Below, piece after piece: positions 23,791 through 35,801 of a stretch of 64,000 nucleotides of DNA. Within the stretch, counting starts at the first letter, position 1. The number at the start of each line of letters is the position of its first letter. Both the position numbers and the translations under genes were made by a program. The notes under the pieces are model-generated. The model did not search any database, was not told the origin of the DNA, and saw only the letters and a program-made list of their open reading frames with translations. This DNA comes from Neostapfia colusana. Its lineage: Eukaryota; Streptophyta; Magnoliopsida; Poales; Poaceae. Where the stretch lies: the NCBI GenBank assembly GCA_030760725.1, contig JASWHV010000005.1, positions 30,823,241-30,887,240 of the forward strand, in the 5' to 3' direction.

Positions 23791-24480
23791 TTATTTTAAA
23801 AAACGGAAATGCACTAACCTGGCTCGATGGCCAGCTCACAGAACAAACAGTTATAAAATAGAAGTAAACAGTCATAAAACAGTTCATATGCATCACACAC
23901 AACACAAATTACAAACGGGCTACACACTACCCCCTCGACTACCTCTGGAGCCAAAGATATCATCTCCACGCTTCTCTCTTGGAACCGGTAGCTGTGGCGA
24001 TGGAGTAGAGGCCTCCGTCGCCGAACCCTACAAAGCACATGAGTAGTTACGACGATTTGGATTCAGATATCAATGTCTTTCTCATTTTTCTCACTCTCTT
24101 CCTCTCTATGTACTATTCATCCCCTCTTTATGTTATTCTCACTCACACCCTCTCTCGCACTCTCTCTCTCCCTCTATTGCAACACTCCATCTCTCCATCT
24201 CACTCTCACTCTCTCTCGCACTCCCTCTCTCCCTTCTGTACCACTCTACATCTCCCTCTCTCCTTATGTTAGATGAAAAATACAATATTAAAGAGTTTAT
24301 TACCTGTACCGGAGGCACCTGGGCTGCGGGCTCCTGTGACGGGGTCACCTATGGCGGCTGCCACGTAGGAATCGCGATTTGTTGGCCGTTCTGTCGAGCT
24401 AAGGCCTATAATTGGAAAATATTATAATATATGTATTACTGAAATGTTATGAAAGTAAACTACAGTAACTGAAATTACTT
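23791..24480. other. CACTA internal stretch, CT-rich, no gene called
   Basis: Contains a pyrimidine-rich plus strand (about 24075-24265) made of CTCTC and CACTC repeats. The small ORFs there translate to Ser/Leu-rich low complexity and are not supported as genes. It probably holds the 3' end of the TNPA-like transcript. Confidence 0.5.
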
Positions 24481-24499
24481 ACCTCCACCGCTGCCTGCA

Positions 24500-26440
24500 T
24501 CTAGGCCATGTAGTTAGCTTGGTACTCCTGAATGGCCCTCGTCCTGTCGAGCTCCTCCTGGGTCCGCGTCAGCCTCTCCTGCATGGCACGGAACTCCATG
24601 TCCCTCTGCGAGAGACGGCCACTCGACGGCCCAACCGATGAAGCCTACGTCGATGAAGTGCCTCTCGCAGGTCACGCCGACCTCGAGTCGACAACTCCAT
24701 CGAAAATGGAAAACCTACAAAAGAAAGAAAAATAATAAGTAAAAGAAGGAAGATTGGAAACCTAAATCAAAGAAACCAACTCACCGGCCATGGGCCTTCC
24801 CGCCGCCGCTTGCATACACGGCTTGAGGGTCGATTGGCACGTTTTCCCAATCGTACCCTTCACCGTGTATTTTGATGACTTCCTGCCCGTACTTTTCCTA
24901 AAAAACATAGAAATGGTGTTAGTGTGTCAATAATAATATTAGTTATAATTAAATTGAATAATTCTGTAAACTTACCAATCGATCGGTCGCGACCTAACTG
25001 CACTGCCCCGGCTGCGATGGGTCACTTCCCCTGTGACCTCTCTTCCAAACCTGGATCACGCTAGGCTCCTGGCCGGTCTCTCGCTCCTGTAGATGCATGT
25101 TAGTAGGATAAATATGTTATGAACACATAAATGAACTTATAATACACTTACCATGCATTTAGCCGAACACAAATGACCATCGGCGCCATAGGTGTGCTTC
25201 CCGTCGGACCCTCTGCATCCTCGAGCCCTCATGGACTTAGCTTTGAAGTCATCGCTAGCCCAATACTGACAGAGAGCTCGGTATGAGTCGGGTTGACCCT
25301 CTAACCAGGAAATACTAACCTGCACATATTTAGTATATCATTAACTGTTAACATAAGTAACTATTGAGTTTTTTTAACAATTAGAACTTACCTCTGCGTA
25401 TTGATCCTCTGTCAAGTACGTGTCGGAGTCCCTTCTAAAGGGACCCCATTCCTGCTGCTGTTGATGCCGTTTCTGGTAGTCGTTAACGGCCTGGATGCGG
25501 ACGTACGACAACGCCTGCGTCACGAGATTCCGAGCGTTTGTGTGGAACACGAGTGTCGCGTGCTCCATCATGCTCTCGCTCGTTTCCTCTAACTAGTACT
25601 TCAGCTTTAAGAAAACAAACATTTAATCAATATGCATTAACAATTTAAATGAGTTGAAGAATGTAAACATTTAAACTTACCATAAAATCGTTCCACACGG
25701 CCCCCTGAAGAGTATCGTGCACCTCGTGCGAGACACGAGCGTAGTCATCCCACGACAAAGCAGGGACACCATCGATGACACCAGGATAGTGCAAACGCAC
25801 TAAAGCCCCGATGACACCGTTAACCTGCCTGTGGTGTCCCTGGCCTGTGAACGAACAGTCGTACCAAGATCTGCAAAATTTGTTATCTCAATAAGTATCT
25901 GTACACATCATGAAATATGTACCAAGTATATGATTTTTTTACCTGTCTCCAACTGGACGAATAGTGACCCGCTCACGAGGAACAGGAGGAGGAGCCGCAA
26001 AGTGGGTCCTCCTCGTCCGTTGCCTCTGCGCGGGCACCACGTCCGGTGACCCGGAAGGATGGTCACCACTAGAGCCCGAAGGCTCCACGCTCGCCGGCTC
26101 CGAAGGTAGGGTAGCCGGCTCCGAGGGCTGGCTAGTCTGTGGCGGCGCCCTAACCTCTGATTCTGAATCTGACGATTGTGAGTCAGACTGCAAAATTAAA
26201 GGATTGATAAGAATAAATTATTTATAAGTGCAGTTTAAAATAACGTGATTGACAACTTAAATTTACCTCTGTGCGCTGTAAGGCCAGAGATTGGCCCGCA
26301 AAGTCTTGTAGGTGCCTCATCAGCTGAGAGCGTCTGCTCGCACCTGACGAGCTACCAGAGAAGAGGTCCCGTGACCGACTGAGGAACCCTCATTCCCCCT
26401 TCTTCCCGCTTCCCTTTGATGACAACATCCTGTTGCAAGG
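24500..26440 (-). pseudogene. TNPA-like (Transposase_24 / Ptta-En-Spm) gene, multi-exon
   Basis: Short coding blocks separated by AT-rich introns read in order on the minus strand: a Ser-rich start (26440-26270), an acidic Pro/Ser-rich exon (26193-25939), LVRLHYPGVIDGVPALSWDDY (about 25860-25690), HTNARNLVTQALSYVRIQAV (25571-25374), ISWLEGQPDSYRALCQYWAS with KHTYGADGH (25325-25137), EPSVIQVWKRGHRG (about 25085) and KYGQEVIKIHGEGYDWENVP (about 24890). This matches the domain order of plant Transposase_24 proteins, which bind subterminal repeats. Several blocks contain stops (for example about 26395 and 25600). Exon borders are approximate. Confidence 0.75.
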
Positions 26441-26499
26441 AATAACTGATAAATATTGTCGCTCCCCTTTGATGACGACAAAATTCATGTTAAGTTAGT

Positions 26500-29400
26500 G
26501 AAGAAAATGTTACATCATCAATCTCAAAATTCATCAACGTCATGATCATGTACCCTACTCCTTAAACCAGACCATCGATCTTCTTTGGTGAGCGTCTGAA
26601 CTGGATTTCGTTTCCGTTTACGCATATCAGAAGTCTCGACATCTTGAGCGTCTCCAACTAAGTCATCGAGTCCTACACCGGGCTCGATGACAAACGAGTC
26701 TGGCACCACTTCTTCTTGGTAAACCTCATCAGTATCATGGTAACCATCCTCTCCTGGAGTGTATAACCACTCACGAGGATTAACCTTATGTACAACCCAC
26801 TAAGCTTTGAGTTTTTTGCATGGATAAGATAGATAATACACTTGCTCCACTTGGTGTGCAAGAACAAATGAATCGTATCCTCGTAGCCGTTCGTTGTGTT
26901 TGACTTCCACCATGCCAAATTGGTTTAGTCGAGTTCCATGATTGATATCAAACCAATCACAGTCAAAGAATACTACTCGAAGATCCTTATTCACGGCAAA
27001 AGCAAATTCAAGGATTTTATTAATGATTCCATAATAATTAGTTTCACGTCCTTGAGAGTCGACTGCCCTCGTCACAACTCCGGTATTAGATGTTGCCGCG
27101 AGAGGACGAAGAAATTCAAATTGAGTTGTACGGAATCGGTAGCCATTGACGTCATATCGACCATCGCTCCTAACTTTAATCAATCCATAGGATAGTTGTT
27201 GCAAGTCTTCATGGACGTCGGCATCTTTCATGCACTGTTATAAGAAAACTTTTTAAATACTCGTAAGTTATAAGAATACTTTGTAAATATTGCTAAGTTA
27301 ATGAGAAAATGTTACATGATCTCGAAACCAGGATAGGAAATTAGGTCCTCATTTTATTCCTTCCTGTCACATCACTTCTACTTGTTTGCTCGTAGGTTGA
27401 TGCCTATGTGTCCAATTTTGCTTGTGGAATTCACTGTACGAAAAGAAAACTTTTTAGAATAGATGTGTTACAAAATACACCGATGAGTATAAATGTAAGA
27501 CAAACACTTACTCGAAATATTTGTCCATCTCATCTATATTTGCGTACATGTAAAGGAAAGCAGCACTCCTTTCTTCTGCGGTAGAGCTGTAGGAAGTGGA
27601 ACTCCCAACAGTAGTGCCTCTTGTTGCAAAAATAGAGAGATCGCTTCAAGGAGGTTGCTCATCCACATTGTACCGCATTGCCGAAGTGTTGACATTGTTT
27701 TCCTCTGCAAAGTAAACACTTGAAAAGCATCCTACTTCTTTACGAGTAAATGCTTCGGCGATGCATCCTTCTACCTTTGCCCTGTTACGAACCATTGGTT
27801 TCAGATATTTTAGTGCTCTTTCAATATGATACATCCACCTATATTGCACGGGACCTCCAACTTTAGCTTCAAATGGAAGATGGATGAGGAGATGTTGCAT
27901 TGGATTGAAGAACCCTGGAGGAAAAAAAATTCCATCTTACATAATAGTACCGGTATCTCCTTCTCCAATTTATGCATCATCTCTATCGTGATTTCTTTTG
28001 CACAGAGTTGTCTATAGAAGTGACTAAGCTCGGCTAGCACCTTCCACACCGCATCATCAAAATAGCCCCGAAACATAACAGGTAGAAGTCTTTCCATAAT
28101 TATGTGATAATCATGACTCTTCAACCCTGTCAGCTTTCCCGTTATGATATTCACGGCCCGTTTTAGACTAGCTGCGTAACCATCTGGGAATTTCAAATTT
28201 TTCAACCATTTGAGTACTTCTTTCTTTTCTTTAGATCGAAGACAGAAAGAAGCACGTGGTTTAGCACCACTTTCAGAGAGCTCAAGAGTTGGATGGTTAC
28301 AAAGCTCTGCCAGGTCCTTTCGAGCCTTTATATTGTCTTTCGTTTTGCCCATCATGTCCATGCATGTGCTTATAATACATTCGGCCATATTACGCTCTTG
28401 ATGCATTATATCAACGTTATGCATTAGTATCAACGACTTCACATATGGTAGCTCCCATAGTCCACATATATGAGTCTAATTGTGATCCTCTCCGTAACCG
28501 ATAAAATATCCAGAACGTTCTTTATCTGGCACCAGTTTGTCCAGCATATCAGATATTTCAGATCCGTTTAGACGTTTCGGTGGTCCTTTAGTGACAACGG
28601 TGTCTTTTTTAAAGACATTCCTCTATTGCCTAAACATGTGATTCGGAGGCAGCCAATGTCTGTGACAATCAAAGTAGCATATCTTTCCTCCATGAGTAAG
28701 TCAAAAACAGTCCGTGTCAGAAGCACATATTGGACAAGTCAAACGACCATGAGTGCTCCATCTAGAAAACATATCGTATGCCGAGAAATCATGGACGGAC
28801 CACAAATAAGCAGCTCGAAGGTTGAATTTCTGTTTTTTGTAACAGTCGTACGCTTTGACTCCTGTCCACAACATTTTCAATTCTTCAATCAGCGGTTTAA
28901 ACATCACCTTGAGATGTGGCCCAGGATGATCCGGCCCAGGTATAATGAGGCTAAGGAACATGAACTCGTACTTCATGCAAAGAGTTGGTGGTAGGTTGTA
29001 CGGAATGACAAAGACAGACCAACAGGAGTATGGTGTGGCGTTTGTACTGAACGGCGAGAATCCATCTGTCGCCAATCCGATGCGAACATTTCTCGCATCA
29101 CGACTGAAGTCTGGATCAAACCGGTCAAGCGTCTTCCATGCCTCACCGTCGGTCGGGTGTATCATGACTGCATTGTTCTCACGTACACCTTCCTTGCGCC
29201 ATCTCATGTGTCTGACCGTTCTTTTTGATAGAAATAACCGCTTCAACCGAGGTGTCACAGGTAAGTAACGAAGTTGCTTACGTGCGACTTCTGTCATCAT
29301 ATTATCACCATCGTTATTAACAACTTCGACAAACCTTGATTTACCACATTTTAAGCATTTCTTCTCTTTTGCATGCTCTTTTCAGAAAAGCATGCAATTA

Positions 29401-29925
29401 TCTGGACACACATCAATCTTCTCATATTTCATACCAAGACCGGAAAGCAATTTCTTCGCCTGATACATATCTTTAGGTACTTTATGAGGCTGTGGAAGGA
29501 TGTCGCTGATCAATTTGATGAGGTCGTTGTAGCAGTTATTAGAAAAGAAGTACTTAGACTTAATTGCCATAAGTCTAGTCATGAAAGTGAGGAGGGTCAC
29601 TTCAGTGTGTTCATGCAACGGCTCTTCTGAAGCTTTGAGAAGCTTGAAGAACGCTTCAACCTCCGTTGTAGGAGGATCCTCCGTAAACTCTGTTTGTATA
29701 GCTAAAAGCATCTCATCCATCCTATCAACCCCCGTGTTATTATCATTTTCCTCTTCCACTTCTTGTACAGTTTGAGAAGTTGTCTCGCCGTGGAAGGTCC
29801 ATACCTCATAATGTGGCGTGTAACCGTTTCGACACAAATGTATCGAGACCGTCATTTTGTCCAAAAACTTGGTATTCCGACATTTCGTACATGGGCATCG
29901 CACCTTATCGATCTTTGACAATGAA
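26500..29925 (-). pseudogene. TNP2-like CACTA transposase
   Basis: On the minus strand: an N-terminal transposase-associated zinc region (RCPCTKCRNTKFLDK, 29921-29382), a TNP2/Transposase_21 core (VRIGLATDGFSPFSTNATPY and IPGPDHPGPHLKVMFKPL, 29300-28701), LMHNVDIMHQERN and the following helices (28442-27810), a DUF4218-like part (MQHLLIHLPFEAKVGGPVQYRW, 27900-27646) and a DUF4216-like part (VFFDCDWFDINHG, 27231-26800). The first three blocks share one frame with stops. A frameshift near 27880 separates the DUF4218 part. The domain order is that of autonomous CACTA transposases. Confidence 0.88.
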
Positions 29926-29995
29926 AAAGCTCGATCTACAAAAGCATCTGTCTTAGCGAACCACTCATCCGAGTGACCACCAGAACTGTTCTTCT

Positions 29996-31350
29996 AACCG
30001 GTATACATCCAACTACGGTCCTCACCCATGTTTGAATCTGCAGTTTAATGTCAAGGAAATTATAGTTACTTTATAATTTATTTATGTCACGGCCCTACAT
30101 CTATTGGAAAGGATAGGTCCTAAACCCACCCAAGAGTGACCGAGCAGAGCATGCTCATGACGAGCCGTGTGGTCTGGATCCGAACAAAATTTTGGCAGCA
30201 TAACCCCTCTGTTCTCCACTGCACGCCCAAAAATGGTGCAGCAGAGAACAACAGGGTTATGCCGTCGAAATCTCGTCTAGATCTAAACCCGCGTCTCATC
30301 ACAAGCCACGCCCCCTCGGTCACTCCCAGACTGTCCAAAAAGGGACAATTCCGAACCTACACGCCTCACATGCGTAACACATGTGAGACGGGCCGGTTCG
30401 AAACGGGTGACGCATGTTGTATAGGTTTACGTCAATCTTTCATTTTTGAGTCATTTAAAAGAGAGAGAGGAAAGAACGAGAGAGAAGGAAAGAACGAGAG
30501 AGAGACAAAGAAGTGGGTCAGCCATCCTAAGTTATGCCCTGCTGGGGCCTACCATTATCTTACGACGCCTTTAGGGTTAGCAGTCGTACGTTATGCCCCG
30601 TCGTAAGTGGGTCAAAGATGAAACCGCCCCGTCGGGGCCCGCCATCCACGCGTGGGAGCTTGTCGTCCTCCATGCCTGTCTCGACTAATACATTACCACT
30701 AAATGGGCCGTGACAGACCCTAAATGGGTCTTGTCAGGCCGGACTGGGCTAAAACCCATTTATTTATATATAGTAACTAATCACGCAATCAATCAAAGTA
30801 TTAATTCAACAATAATCAATTACAATACTAATTAAACAATTAATCAACTAAGATCAAATTAAACATGTAATCAACTAATTCAACCATTTAAACAACTAAT
30901 TCACACATAAACACGGTGTCGGGTCACACATACACACGGTGTTGGGTCACACATGCACACATTCACACAGTGTCGGGTCACGGCACCCACAGCGTCGGGA
31001 GGCGGCATGGTGAGCAGGGGCCGGGCGAGTCGGGTCGGGCGGCGCAGCAGGGCGGGGCTCGAGGCGGGACGGGGCGAGCGGCGGCGGCCGAGGCGCGGCC
31101 GGGGCTCCGCGCGAGCAGGGGCGGCTAGGCGGGGCTTGGGGCGGGACGGCGGCGGCTGCGGCAGGGCGGGGCGAGGCGCGGGGCGGCCGTGCTGCGGCGG
31201 GGCGGGGCACGGGACAGCGGTGCGCGGTGGGCGGGGCGCGTGACGGTGGTGCACGGCGGAGGCGGCGCGGATCGGCGAGGGTGAGGCGGAGCGGTGCGGC
31301 GGTAGTCGGCTGGTCGCGCGCGTGAGTGGGCCGCGCGCGCAGCCCACGAG
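29996..31350. other. CACTA 5' non-coding part with GC-rich block
   Basis: Between the transposase start and the inner right terminus. It holds a purine stretch with AAAGAACGAGAGAGA (about 30460-30510), scattered TTACGACG motifs (about 30550-30605), an AT-rich part (30760-30910) and a GC-rich block (30980-31340). The block resembles that of the CACTA at 1-1379. The Arg/Pro/Gly-rich ORFs in it are low complexity and lack domains. Confidence 0.55.
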
Positions 31351-31595
31351 GTGTAGAGTTATGTTCTTTATTTACAACGGCTTCTTTACTTACGACGGTT
31401 TAGGTTTTAGCTGTCATAAATGGTATTTAAATTCCGTCGGTCCTTTTATTTACGACGGCCGAGAGCCAGCAACCGTCATAAGTTAGTCAACTTACGACGG
31501 CTACCACGCATCGTCGTAAGTACGTTAATTTACGATGGCTAACCCACATAAATAAATTCAGCCGTCGTAAAATGTTGATTTTCCTGTAGTGAAGC
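31351..31595. repeat. Inner right subterminal repeats and CACTA-like terminus
   Basis: TTTACGACGG and CCGTCATAA motifs run up to TTTTCCTGTAGTG at 31583-31595, a complete CACTA right terminus. It is followed by further GC-rich CACTA-like sequence rather than by Sirevirus DNA. Confidence 0.8.
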
Positions 31596-32509
31596 GCCGC
31601 GGCTGCGGCTGGCGGCCGGGCAGTGGAGGCGGCGGGAGGCGATGGAGGTCGCGGCGGAGGTCATTTCGGGGCAGGGCTGAGAGTCTGGCTCGGGCTCGGG
31701 CTGAGCAGCCCAAGTGCCCATGACCATCGGATCTAGTCCGACGATCCACGCATTCTATGAGGGTCATGAAAAACGGCCCACAACCCTAATACACTCATTT
31801 TCATCCCCCTCCCTCTCTCCTCTCCAGAGCACGGGGGGCCAGCGGCGCCTTGCAGCGATGACGGCGGGCGGAGGCGGCGCCGGCATCGGCAACGCTCGGC
31901 CAGGCGAGGCGACCCGCCCAGGCATCCCCCCGCCACCGACTGGACGCCTAGGCGTTGGTACGCTGTCGGTGACGGCGGGGGCTGGTGGCAGCGGGGCTGG
32001 GGGTAAAGCAAAAACAATGTGCTTAAACAACTAATCAATCAATTAACTAAATTAAATAACTAAAATCAGAAACAATTACTAATTTAAACCAAATAATTAA
32101 CAACTAAACTAATTATCTACTAAATACATACAAATTGATTAAGATTTAAAATTTTATCTAATCTAACTAACAACTAATTACAAAAACTAAAAAAATTACT
32201 TGATTCGGTTTGGCGACGACAGCGATGGCTGCAGCGACGGAGGCGGCGGCGGTCAGCAGGAAGCAGGGGGTGGGGGCCGCGGCCGGCAGCGGCGAGGTTG
32301 GGGCCGGAGGCTGCGAGGCGGTGCCGGGCGGCTCGGGGCGGGGCCGGGGCAGCTCGGGGCGGCGCCGGGCGGCGGAAAGGCTGGTCCGGGGCGGCCCGGG
32401 GAGGCTCGGGGCGGCGCCGGGCGGCGGAGCGGCGGCGGCTCGGCGGTGGCGGCTCGGGCGACGGCGGCGGCGGTGCGGGCCCGGGCCGGGGCGGCGGTTA
32501 AAACCATCT
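31596..32509. other. Second GC-rich CACTA-like block
   Basis: Sequence between the two right termini. It has GC-rich parts at 31596-31990 and 32210-32505 separated by an AT-rich piece (32020-32190). It resembles 30980-31340 in composition. The Gly/Arg/Ala-rich ORFs lie in both strands, as expected of biased composition, and no domain is visible. Confidence 0.5.
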
Positions 32510-32792
32510 ACTTATGACGGTCGCGTAACTTACGATGGCTTAGATGTCGGCCGTTGTAAGTTACACTTAGTTTACGACGGTGGTGTAACTTACGACGGCA
32601 TAGGGTTGCGGTCATCGTAAGTTACGTTTATCTTACGATGGTCCAGTAACTTACGACGGCCATGGGCCCGTAGCCGTCGTAAGTTAGTTTACTTACGACG
32701 GCCAGAAGCGGCCGTCGTAAGTTAATTTACTTACGACGGCTAGCCGTCGTAAATAACATTGGCCGTCGTAAGGTGCGATGTTTCCTGTAGTG
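32510..32792. repeat. Outer right subterminal repeats of the CACTA element
   Basis: Dense TTACGACGG and CCGTCGTAA repeats, ending TTTCCTGTAGTG. At 32731-32752 two head-to-head sites form a perfect 22-bp palindrome (TTACGACGGC, TA, GCCGTCGTAA). Confidence 0.92.
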
Positions 32793-34502
32793 CATGTGAA
32801 TCAAAACCTAAACCAGTTTTATCATTGCAAGACTTGGAAGAATTCAGCAGCAAGTTTAGATTCTTATTCCCATTACAAAACCGATCTAATGTCCTATGAA
32901 TGTTATCAGGTTTATTTGATAGATCAAGACAATTTTCACATGAAGTTTTTCCTTTTAATTTGCAACTGGAACAATATTTAACTTCATGAGAACGTAAAGC
33001 ATTGTTCAATATAGAAATTTCTTTCATAGCATCTTGTAGTTTCTTATCAAGATCATCGCAAGTAGAACAATGCAAATCAATTGTAGAACAATAAGCATCT
33101 TTCAAGTTTTTATCATTAAGAGCAGCAAGCTTTTTGTTCTTTTCGATTTCAAGTTCAAGTTTATCAAGTGTGGAGGTGTGTGCACTTCTTAGATAGGACA
33201 ATTGTTCATATATCAAATCACATGAGGAACAAGAATCATCACTAGGAATCAAGGATTTTAAACAATTAATTTCAGATTCTAGTGACTCAATTTTAATAGC
33301 ATTATCCCTAAGTTTTTTGTTCTTTTTCTTAACAGTAATAGTGGCACGAGAAATAGCATCACACATTTCTTCGCAAGTAGGACATACCTCTTCATTGTCA
33401 CTGTTGTGTTCTGCATCCTCCATACTTGATTTTGATTTGCCCGCCATGAAGCACAAGTTTGCCAGATCATCTTCATCTTCATCACTTCCAATTTCTACAT
33501 CGCTCGAGCCAAGTTCTTGAAGTGCGGTGATGAAACTGTTTATCAGTTTGCGTCCTGTAAAACCCTTCTTTTTCTTGTTGGTGTTGCCAAAAGAGGACTT
33601 GACTTTATTCTGCTTTTCATCACGGTTAGAAGGGCCTGAAAGGTTAGGGCAATCTGTACGAAAGTGTCATGTCTTATCACATTCAAAGCATGTTGAGGTC
33701 CGGAGCTTCCTCTCCTTCTAGTTCTCATATTTTGCAATGCTTTTGAGAACCTAGTAGAAAGAAGTACTAGCTCCTCCTCTGGAAACTCCTCAATCTGTTC
33801 TAGGGTTAGTGAAGACAGCAAAGCAAGTGTATTTCTAGATGATTGGCCGGAGCTAGGCATATCACGTTGTGAGACAAATGCAATAGTCTTATTTGGGTTC
33901 TTACGTGATATAATGTCAATTTCATGAGTTTTTAGCTTAGAATAAAGCACATCTAATGTAAGAGTACTCATGACAGTGGATTCACGTATGGATGTTACTT
34001 TTATCTCCCAAATTGACATGTCTAATGCACTTAGTAATTGCCTAGCATTTTCAGCATCTGAAAAATTAACATTGACGCTACGCAAGTTGCTGAGAATTTT
34101 ATTAAAGCGAGCAAAGAGGTCATCAATGGACTCACCGGGTTGCATCTCAAAGCGCATGTATTCTTTCTTGAACATATTCTGTCTTACCTCCTTGATCGTG
34201 TTGGATCCTTCGTGGTAGTCACAAAGTGCTCTCCACACATCGTACGCCGATCGGAGGTGTGCAACACGGTCGAAGTCGCTCTGAGTTAGTCCTTGTATGA
34301 TCAAGTTATGAGCCTTGTTGTTGTTGTCGACATCTCTCATGTTTGTAGTCGTGACTTGATCGTTTGAAGGCACATCGTAAGGCTTGTACTCCTTTTCCCA
34401 TATTGCAAAACCTTGCGCCTGGATGAAAGCTTCCATGCGTGCCTTCACAACCTGAAAATCAATACCACTAAACACACAAGGTTTGGCGGAGTATTTCTCC
34501 AT
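32793..34502 (-). pseudogene. Sirevirus gag, with coiled coil and Cys pairs
   Basis: Starts MEKYSAKPCVFSGIDFQV at 34502. The first 319 residues are a Copia gag (UBN2-type) domain: VWRALCDYHEGS, EVRQNMFKKEYMRFEM, GESIDDLFARFNKILSNL, LTLDVLYSKLKTHE. After a frameshift near 33700 the zinc knuckle (CFECDKT, stop, HFRTDCP, about 33650-33690) is cut by a TGA. The next block (33456-32793) is a likely coiled coil with repeated Cys pairs (CPTCEEMC, CSTCDDLD, CSSCK). Sirevirus Gag proteins are known for a coiled-coil extension. The frame runs to 32793, where CACTA interrupts. The ORF end ALQETSHLTT is CACTA sequence. Confidence 0.88.
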
Positions 34503-34514
34503 GATGATTAGTCA

Positions 34515-35638
34515 AAACTAGGACTCCTACTCCTACTTGGATTCAAACTAGGACTCCTACTTGGATTCAAATTGTAACTTTCCAATACTGCTCAAGACTC
34601 TTCTATACGTAGATAGAAGCAATCTTAAGACTTCCAAACACCTTAGGAACGTCCCAAACATTTCTAAAACAACTCTACTTCATGCCTAACATGAAATCTT
34701 GTTATAACCAACTCGAAACTTTCATAAACAAAACATAACCGCCTCAGCCGCAACCTGAGCGCAAAATCCAGCCGGTTGAACCTTTTCAACCATATCTCCA
34801 CTTCCATATCTCTTCACCACGCCTTGGAACCATGTTGCCACGTCCATGCACTCCTTGCACACGTGCAAACACCTTTCAACAACGTCCATGATACCTTCAT
34901 ATGCATTGTTCTTGATCCAAACATGTTGCGCGACCTCCCGATCAACTCAACCACAATTCCTCCCGAACTTGATTGTTCAACCTCATCTTCTTCCTAAGAC
35001 TAGTTCAATGGATCCCGTCACCAACCATGTCTTGAACTCAAGCAACACCTGCACATGAATAAACAACCAATACTTCCGAGCACAAGTACTCGACTTGACT
35101 CTCGTTAGTTTCGAAACTACAACATCTTACGTGAGCAACTCACATAAGCATGTTGTAAACCATAGCAAAATGATATCAGCCATAACCACCAAAACACTTC
35201 AAAAACTTAGTAAAATAATACTAAGCAAACTTTCCATAAGAGTAAAGCAAGTTCGAAACATTGCAAGTTAAAAGCAGAACCATTGCAATCAAGCTCCGAA
35301 CCTTACCAAAGCTAACCGGATCTTGAACCGGAGCTTATCAAAGCTAGTCGGACCCAGCGTCGGAGCTTACTAAAGCTTAGTCGGACCTAGCACGGAACTT
35401 ACTAAAGCTAGTCGGACCTAGCACCGGAGCTAGCAAAAACAAGTCGGATCTAGCCAAAATAAGTTAGACCTAGACAAAGCAAGTCGGACCTTACGTCGGA
35501 CCTTGCCGGAGCTACCCAAAACAAGTCGGACCTTGCAGGAGCTCGGACCTAGAGTCGGACCTTGTTAAAAAAGTGTTTTGGTAGTATTCAAAACTTTTAT
35601 CGTCAAAACCAATATATTCAGCACACATAGCTCTCACA
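34515..35638 (-). repeat. Sirevirus 5' LTR, truncated
   Basis: Matches the 3' LTR from its position about 17797 onward, so the roughly 630 bp corresponding to 17165-17796 are missing, together with the primer binding site and leader. Gag starts only 12 bp away. It contains an expanded set of AAGTCGGACCTAG-type tandem units (about 35285-35570), more than in the left LTR. It ends CTCTCACA at 35638. Confidence 0.82.
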
Positions 35639-35801
35639 TTCTCTGCAATCTTCATTATGTTTGTGCCTGTGGTTACTCGGTTCTTTTCTAGCCAACACCA
35701 TATTTTCCCCTTTTCCTGGACTTGCCTTGTGTAATTGCATTGTATGAAAAGGTGACTTACCGTCTCTGCTTATTGTAGGCGCAAGCGGCAGATTACATTG
35801 T
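35639..35801 (-). repeat. Second copy of LINE B segment 17001-17164
   Basis: About 163 bp, only a handful of mismatches to 17001-17164 plus one CT dinucleotide difference. The copies start exactly at the right end and stop exactly at the left end of the Sirevirus. Confidence 0.93.

Larger units (their letters stand above)
23382..32792 (-). mobile_element. CACTA (En/Spm) transposon, 9411 bp, with TNP2 and TNPA-type remnants
   Basis: Ends are CACTACAGGG (23382) and CCTGTAGTG (to 32792), flanked by the 3-bp duplication CAT (23379-23381 and 32793-32795), all diagnostic of CACTA. It carries subterminal TTACGACGG repeats at both ends, a TNP2-like transposase on the minus strand (about 29921 down to 26700) and a second exon-rich TNPA/Transposase_24-like gene (about 26420 down to 24790). 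Both genes are damaged, so mobility would need another copy. A second CACTA-like right end lies inside it at 31584-31595. Confidence 0.93.
17165..35638 (-). mobile_element. Sirevirus-type Copia retrotransposon, interrupted by CACTA
   Basis: Minus-strand Copia with 3' LTR 17165-18728, multiple polypurine tracts, RNase H, RT, integrase, gag and a truncated 5' LTR (34515-35638). Repeated TTTCTCCCCCTTTG tracts (AAAGGGGGAGA on minus) beside the 3' LTR are a known hallmark of Sireviruses. Order gag, integrase, RT, RNase H confirms Copia. The 9411-bp CACTA at 23382-32792 splits the region downstream of gag. The coding parts have both stops and frameshifts. Outer ends are TG (17165) and CA (35638). 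Confidence 0.9.

Noticed and set aside
30901..32620. Several Arg/Gly/Ala/Pro-rich ORFs on both strands
   Set aside because: These are GC-rich CACTA blocks where stops are rare in every frame. There is no domain, and frames overlap on both strands.
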